Shown: piece after piece, positions 59,997 to 64,000 of the stretch | Numbering within the stretch: position 1 is the stretch's first letter | How the letters are laid out: each line of letters begins with the position of its first letter | Assembly: GCF_016865485.1 (NCBI RefSeq) | Contig: NZ_AP024452.1 | Location: 5,416,501 to 5,480,500 of the forward strand | From: Luteitalea sp. TBR-22 | GTDB lineage: Bacteria; Acidobacteriota; Vicinamibacteria; Vicinamibacterales; Vicinamibacteraceae | Direction: 5' to 3' | Length of the DNA stretch: 64,000 nt | Made by a program: the position numbers and the translations under genes | The notes under the pieces: model-generated | Told to the model about the DNA's origin: nothing | The model's database searches: none | Seen by the model: only the letters and a program-made list of their open reading frames with translations

Positions 59997-60971
59997 ATGC
60001 TGCTGGCCGGAGACCTCGGGGGAACCAAGACGCAACTCGGACTGTTCCGTCCGGCGGGTGGCCGGCCGGAACTCCTGGACCTGCGCGAGTACGCCACGCT
60101 CGACCATCCCAGCCTGTCGTCGATGATCGGCACGTTCCTGTCGGCCACCGGCGTGCGGCCGCAGGAGATCAAGGTGGCCTGCGTGGGCGTGGCCGGCCCG
60201 AACATCAAGCAGGTGGCCCGGCTCACCAACGTGCCCTGGGCCATCGACGCCCGCGAGCTGATGGCCACGACGGGCATTCCACGCGTCTGGATCCTCAACG
60301 ACGTCGAGGCGATGGCGTACGGCGTGCCCGCCCTCCGGCCCGACGAACTGCGCGTGCTGCAGACCGGCGAGTTCAACGCCGACGGCAACGCCTGCCTGAT
60401 GGCCGCCGGGACGGGCCTCGGCCAGGCGATCCTCGTGAGGCAGCACGGTCGCCTCGTGCCCTCGCCCTCCGAGGGCGGGCACGCCGACTTCGGGGCCCGC
60501 ACGGCGCGCGAGGTCGCCCTGCTGCAGTTCCTCACCGAGCGCTACGGCCGCGCCAGCTACGAGCACGTCCTCTCGGGCAAGGGATTCATCAACCTCCTGC
60601 GCTTCGTCAGCGACGACGCCTCGCCGCTGCTGAACCAGGGGGATCAGGACGAACTGCCGGCGATGATCACCGCCCGCGGCCTCGACGGCTCCGACCCGCA
60701 GTGCGTGGAAGCCGTGCAGCTGTTTGCCGCCATCTACGGGAGCGCCGCCGGCAACCTCGCGCTGCAGTGCGTCGCCACCGGTGGCGTCTACCTCGGGGGC
60801 GGCATCCCGCCCAAGATCCTGCGGGCCTTCGACACGCCGCACTTCATGGATGCCTTCCGCGCCAAGCCGCCGATGACGCGCCTGCTCGAGCGGATGCCGG
60901 TGGCCATCGTGCTGAACCGCCAGACCGGCCTGCTCGGGGCGGCCGTCCACGCGGCGACGCTGGCCCCCTAG
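59997..60971 (+). CDS. glk: Glucokinase
   Basis: A 324-residue sugar kinase of the proteobacterial Glk type. The N-terminal phosphate loop is LLAGDLGGTKTQLGLF. The sugar-binding region has VAGPNIKQVARLTNVPWAID and LNDVEAMAYGVPAL, the second phosphate motif is MAAGTGLGQAIL and the adenosine motif GGVYLGGGIPPKIL. SEGGHADFGARTAREVALL lies in the expected glucose-binding place. It phosphorylates glucose with ATP. The start is fixed by the phosphate loop at residue 5; upstream sequence is repeat. Confidence 0.92.
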   Translation: MLLAGDLGGTKTQLGLFRPAGGRPELLDLREYATLDHPSLSSMIGTFLSATGVRPQEIKVACVGVAGPNIKQVARLTNVPWAIDARELMATTGIPRVWILNDVEAMAYGVPALRPDELRVLQTGEFNADGNACLMAAGTGLGQAILVRQHGRLVPSPSEGGHADFGARTAREVALLQFLTERYGRASYEHVLSGKGFINLLRFVSDDASPLLNQGDQDELPAMITARGLDGSDPQCVEAVQLFAAIYGSAAGNLALQCVATGGVYLGGGIPPKILRAFDTPHFMDAFRAKPPMTRLLERMPVAIVLNRQTGLLGAAVHAATLAP

Positions 60972-61016
60972 AGCGTCGGCCAACCGCGGTTCGTCACCCG
61001 GTCCGCGCGTTCCACA

Positions 61017-61045
61017 TTGCCATCGCTCCCACCCATCGGTAGCAT
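61017..61045 (+). promoter_or_regulatory. Sigma-70-like promoter of the TonB-dependent receptor
   Basis: TTGCCA and TAGCAT are separated by exactly 17 nt, which makes this the best -35/-10 pair in the window. A transcript would carry a leader of about 75 nt before the ATG at 61128. Confidence 0.6.
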
Positions 61046-61127
61046 CACCGGTGTCACACGGACGTGTGGGGGGAGCGCCGGGAGGGGTGCGACCCGCGCG
61101 CGTGCCTTCAACCTCGGAGCGTTCCTC

Positions 61128-63854
61128 ATGGCGATCAAGCGCTGGCTGGCGACCCTGCTGGCCGTGCTCTCGTGCCTCGCGCCCGCGTCGCTGCGGGCGG
61201 CAGACACCGGCTCGATCTCTGGCGTCGTGTTCGACCAGGGGGGCCAACTGGTGGAGGGCGCGACGATCCGGCTGACCGGCGCGCCGCTCCCGGGCGAGCG
61301 CGTGGCGACCACCGACAGCGCCGGCGCCTATCGCTTCCCGCTGCTGTTGCCGGGCGCGTATACCCTCGAGGTGAGCAAGAGCGGCACCGGGACGGCCAGG
61401 CGCGCGGTGACCGTGCAGGTGGACGTGGACACGCAGGTCGACATCGTGCTCGGCCTGAACGTCGACGAGACCATCGAGGTCAGTGCCGCGGCGCCCGTCG
61501 TCGACCTGAAGACCACGGAGGTCAACTTCAACTACGACGCGCAGTTGATCAAGGAACTGCCCCTGCAGCGCACGTATGCCGGCCTGTTCCAGCTCATTCC
61601 CGGCGTGGCGGAGAACAACGCCGGGACGACCGGCCTGGTCAGCGGCGGCGCGAGCCGGCAGGACAACACCTACCTGATCGACGGCGTCAACATCACCAAC
61701 CCGGGCTTCGGCTACCTCAGCACCGAGGTCAACGAGTTCGACATCGCGGAGTTCAACGTCAAGCGCGGCGCGATCTCGGCCGAGTTCGGCCGGTCGTCGG
61801 GTTTCGTCACCAACGCGGTGACCCGCTCGGGCACCAACCAGTTCAAGGGCGGCGTGCGGTTCGAGGCGATCCCGGCGGCGTGGAACGCCAAGAACGAGGC
61901 GACCAACATCCGCAACACCACCGATCGCTGGATCCCGGCCTACGCGCTCGGTGGCCCCATCCTGCAGAACAAGCTCTTCTTCTACACGTCAGGTCAGCTG
62001 ATCAAGTCGACGACCTCGGGGCGCGTGAACAACCTCGGACCGGTGCCCGACAGCGAGACGACGACGACCGAGTTCTTCGGCAAGCTCACGTTCGCGCCGG
62101 TGCAGTCGCAGTTCTTCAACGTCGGCTACCGGGTGCGGCCGAACAAGGCCGAGTTCGCCGGTGTCGGCGTGAACGACTCGCCCGAGGTCGCCACCGACAA
62201 CGAGGGTACCAACCGCGTCGCCACGGCCGCCTGGAACTGGTTCTTCGGGCAGCGCAACTACGTCGAGGCGAAGTACCTGCGACTCGACGAGGAGAACGAG
62301 TCGGTGGCGCGCACCGACCTCGGGTACCGGCCGACGTTCGACCTCAACAACCTGCGTCGCATGGGCTATTTCGTCGACCCGGCGACGGGCTTCCGGTATG
62401 GCGGCGCTCCCCTGCTGCTGAACCAGCAGAACTACGTCCGCAACGAGTTCCGCGCCAACACGGGGACCTACTTCGGGCTCGGCAAGACCTCGCACGACCT
62501 GCGGGCCGGCTTCATGTTCGAGACCACCGAGGAGGACCTGACGCGCACGGCCAACGGGTGGGGCACGATCACGCTCGTCGAGGCCGGCCGCCGGTACCAG
62601 GGCCAGTACTACCCGACGCAGAACCCGCAGCTGTCCAAGTCGCGCACCTACAGCTTCTTCGTCCAGGACAACATCCAGGTCGGCAGCCGCCTGGTGTTCA
62701 ACGCCGGCCTGCTGATCAACCGCGACGAGTTCGCGCAGCAGATCGGCGACGCGCGCAACACCTTCCTCACCTTCGACTATGGCGACCAGGTGCAGCCGCG
62801 CCTCGGCGTCAACTACCAGCTGCGCAAGGGCGCCGGCGACAAGGTGTACGCCAACTACGGGCGCTACTACGGCAGCGACCAGAAGAGCAGCGCCCGCGCC
62901 CACGCGCCGCTGCGCCTGGTGCAGAACACGCCGTTCTTCGACGCATTCACCGGCGCGCTGATCAGCGACACCACCAGCCCGAACACGACGGGGCGCGTGA
63001 TCCTGCCCGGCCTGCAGCCGACCTACACCGACGAGTGGCTCGTCGGCTACGCCACGCCGCTCGGCGGCAACTGGGGCCTCGACGTGTTCTACATGGACCG
63101 CACGGCGAAGGACTTCATCGAGGACCAGCCGAGCGTGCTTCCGGCGTCGACCTTCGTGGTGGACAACCTCGCCAACGCGCGGCGCGACTACAGGGCCCTC
63201 ACGGTGGAACTGACGCGGCGCATGGCCGATCGGTGGAGCACCACCGTCAGCTACGCGTGGAGCGAACTGAAGGGCAACTTCGACCTCGACTACGCCGCCG
63301 GCGCCGTGTTCAACACGTCGTCGATCCTGCAGGACGGGCCCGGCGTGTTCGTGGAGGACGACTACCGGTACGGTCCGCTCAGCGAGGATCGCCCGCACGT
63401 GCTGAAGATCTTCGGCACCTACATGGTCACCGACGCGTTCTCGCTCGGCGGCTACGTGCGCGCGCAGAGCGGCACGCCGTGGGAGCGCCGCGTGCAGGAC
63501 TGGTACTCGGGCTACCGGCTGCTGCTCGAGCCGCTCGGCACCAACCGCAACGACGTGTGGACCAACGTGGACCTGCTGGCCGCGTACAACCTGCGCATCG
63601 GCGGCCGCGTGGTGACGCGCCTCGAGGCGCGCATCCTGAACCTGTTCAACACGCAGACGGCGCTGAGCCGCGACAACCGCGCGTTCCTCGATCCGCGCAC
63701 CCGCCAGTTCAACGGCACGCAGGTCGCCGGCGACCCGGCCAGCTACACGCGGGCCCTCATCATCAACACGAACCAGCCCAACCCGCTGCTCGGCACGGCC
63801 ACCAGCTACGCGCCGCCGCGGCGACTGCTGCTGATGGCGCGGGTCGATTTCTGA
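61128..63854 (+). CDS. TonB-dependent receptor with carboxypeptidase-regulatory-like domain
   Basis: A 908-residue outer-membrane receptor (Oar-like). A signal peptide (about 1-24, ending SLRAAD) is followed by a CarboxypepD-reg-like domain (about 27-115; GSISGVVFDQGGQLVEGATI, AGAYRFPLLLPGAYTLEVSK). The plug follows (about 140-250; NTYLIDGVNITNPGFG and FGRSSGFVTNAVTRSGTNQF), then a 22-strand-type barrel. It ends with LLLMARVDF, a typical barrel C-terminus with terminal phenylalanine. Such receptors import large or unusual substrates with TonB energy; the ligand is not evident. The start is the ATG after CGGAG. A strong terminator follows. Confidence 0.93.
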   Translation: MAIKRWLATLLAVLSCLAPASLRAADTGSISGVVFDQGGQLVEGATIRLTGAPLPGERVATTDSAGAYRFPLLLPGAYTLEVSKSGTGTARRAVTVQVDVDTQVDIVLGLNVDETIEVSAAAPVVDLKTTEVNFNYDAQLIKELPLQRTYAGLFQLIPGVAENNAGTTGLVSGGASRQDNTYLIDGVNITNPGFGYLSTEVNEFDIAEFNVKRGAISAEFGRSSGFVTNAVTRSGTNQFKGGVRFEAIPAAWNAKNEATNIRNTTDRWIPAYALGGPILQNKLFFYTSGQLIKSTTSGRVNNLGPVPDSETTTTEFFGKLTFAPVQSQFFNVGYRVRPNKAEFAGVGVNDSPEVATDNEGTNRVATAAWNWFFGQRNYVEAKYLRLDEENESVARTDLGYRPTFDLNNLRRMGYFVDPATGFRYGGAPLLLNQQNYVRNEFRANTGTYFGLGKTSHDLRAGFMFETTEEDLTRTANGWGTITLVEAGRRYQGQYYPTQNPQLSKSRTYSFFVQDNIQVGSRLVFNAGLLINRDEFAQQIGDARNTFLTFDYGDQVQPRLGVNYQLRKGAGDKVYANYGRYYGSDQKSSARAHAPLRLVQNTPFFDAFTGALISDTTSPNTTGRVILPGLQPTYTDEWLVGYATPLGGNWGLDVFYMDRTAKDFIEDQPSVLPASTFVVDNLANARRDYRALTVELTRRMADRWSTTVSYAWSELKGNFDLDYAAGAVFNTSSILQDGPGVFVEDDYRYGPLSEDRPHVLKIFGTYMVTDAFSLGGYVRAQSGTPWERRVQDWYSGYRLLLEPLGTNRNDVWTNVDLLAAYNLRIGGRVVTRLEARILNLFNTQTALSRDNRAFLDPRTRQFNGTQVAGDPASYTRALIINTNQPNPLLGTATSYAPPRRLLLMARVDF

Positions 63855-63869
63855 TCCTCACCGGGGTAG

Positions 63870-63896
63870 GGCGCGGTCTCCGACCGCGCCGTTTTC
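63870..63896 (+). terminator. Rho-independent terminator of the TonB receptor gene
   Basis: GGCGCGGTC-tcc-GACCGCGCC forms a perfect 9-bp stem with a 3-nt loop and is followed by GTTTTC. It lies 15 bp after the stop codon. This is the clearest intrinsic terminator in the window. Confidence 0.82.
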
Positions 63897-63913
63897 GAGG
63901 CTGCGGCGTCGAC

Positions 63914-64000
63914 AGGGACAAAAGACAAGGGACAAGGGACACGTACGCGAGTCACAAGGGAGTCACGGGACGAGGGACGAGGAAGCCACGGAGAGGGACA
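63914..64000. repeat. Heptad repeat zone at the right edge
   Basis: Units agggaca, aaagaca, agggaca, agggaca and later acgaggg, acgagga and gagaggg stay in 7-nt register. The word is the complement-type relative of that in the 59667-59996 region. The repeat runs out of the window. Confidence 0.72.

Overview
This 64 kb window is a strongly GC-rich, densely coding bacterial chromosome segment. Many secreted proteins with TolB/PD40 propellers, a TonB-dependent receptor with a carboxypeptidase-regulatory-like plug region, S9 peptidases and DinB/Uma2 family genes point to Acidobacteriota, most likely class Vicinamibacteria (Luteitalea-like). That placement is inferred from gene content; no rRNA, tRNA, CRISPR array, prophage or insertion sequence was recognised.

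Layout. 1-7.0 kb: a flavin-dependent halogenase-like oxidoreductase, convergent with a minus-strand two-component system followed by a TPR/propeller protein. 7.1-11.5 kb: a Uma2 nuclease-like gene, a probably frameshifted small membrane gene, and an operon of one SPFH protein with a DNA-binding tail and two paralogous zinc-ribbon membrane proteins (similar to B. subtilis ydjG-ydjI). 11.5-14.2 kb: a secreted S9 peptidase.

14.4-35.0 kb: a biosynthetic region that reads as a xanthomonadin-like aryl polyene cluster. An FkbO/Hyg5/XanB2-type chorismatase would make a hydroxybenzoate starter and an AMP-ligase would activate it. A ketosynthase with an intact Cys-His-His triad and a triad-less partner (chain-length-factor-like), with an ACP, a ketoreductase and a FabZ-like dehydratase, would build the conjugated chain. 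A membrane-tethered methyltransferase, a glycosyltransferase and an LpxL-like acyltransferase would decorate or lipidate it, and a LolA-like carrier and an MMPL exporter would move it to the outer membrane. A PAS-rich kinase and its response regulator sit inside the region, as do a polysaccharide deacetylase and a 984-residue outer-membrane protein. The halogenase-like gene at the left edge could act on the aryl head, as xanthomonadins and some flexirubins are halogenated.

35-64 kb: mostly housekeeping and secreted functions. These include OsmC and DinB proteins; a propeller-gamma-glutamyltranspeptidase fusion next to transketolase; a cysteine-less DUF255 protein; an operon of isocitrate dehydrogenase, PlsB-like acyltransferase and proline dehydrogenase; an M20 peptidase with a propeller protein; an SDR; a CCA-adding-type nucleotidyltransferase; threonine dehydratase; a small outer-membrane barrel; dienelactone hydrolase; an epimerase; a DisA_N-like protein; a ligase-ACP-acyltransferase fusion; IF-1; a MerR/TPR protein; glucokinase; and a TonB-dependent receptor ending in a clear terminator.

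Two patterns cut across the genes. Gene borders, and two coding regions, carry tandem repeats with a strict 7-nt period but different words at each site; in two places these are folded into long palindromes that include stop codons. Several genes also have a -10-like hexamer 7-9 nt before the start codon and no Shine-Dalgarno sequence, which suggests leaderless transcripts.
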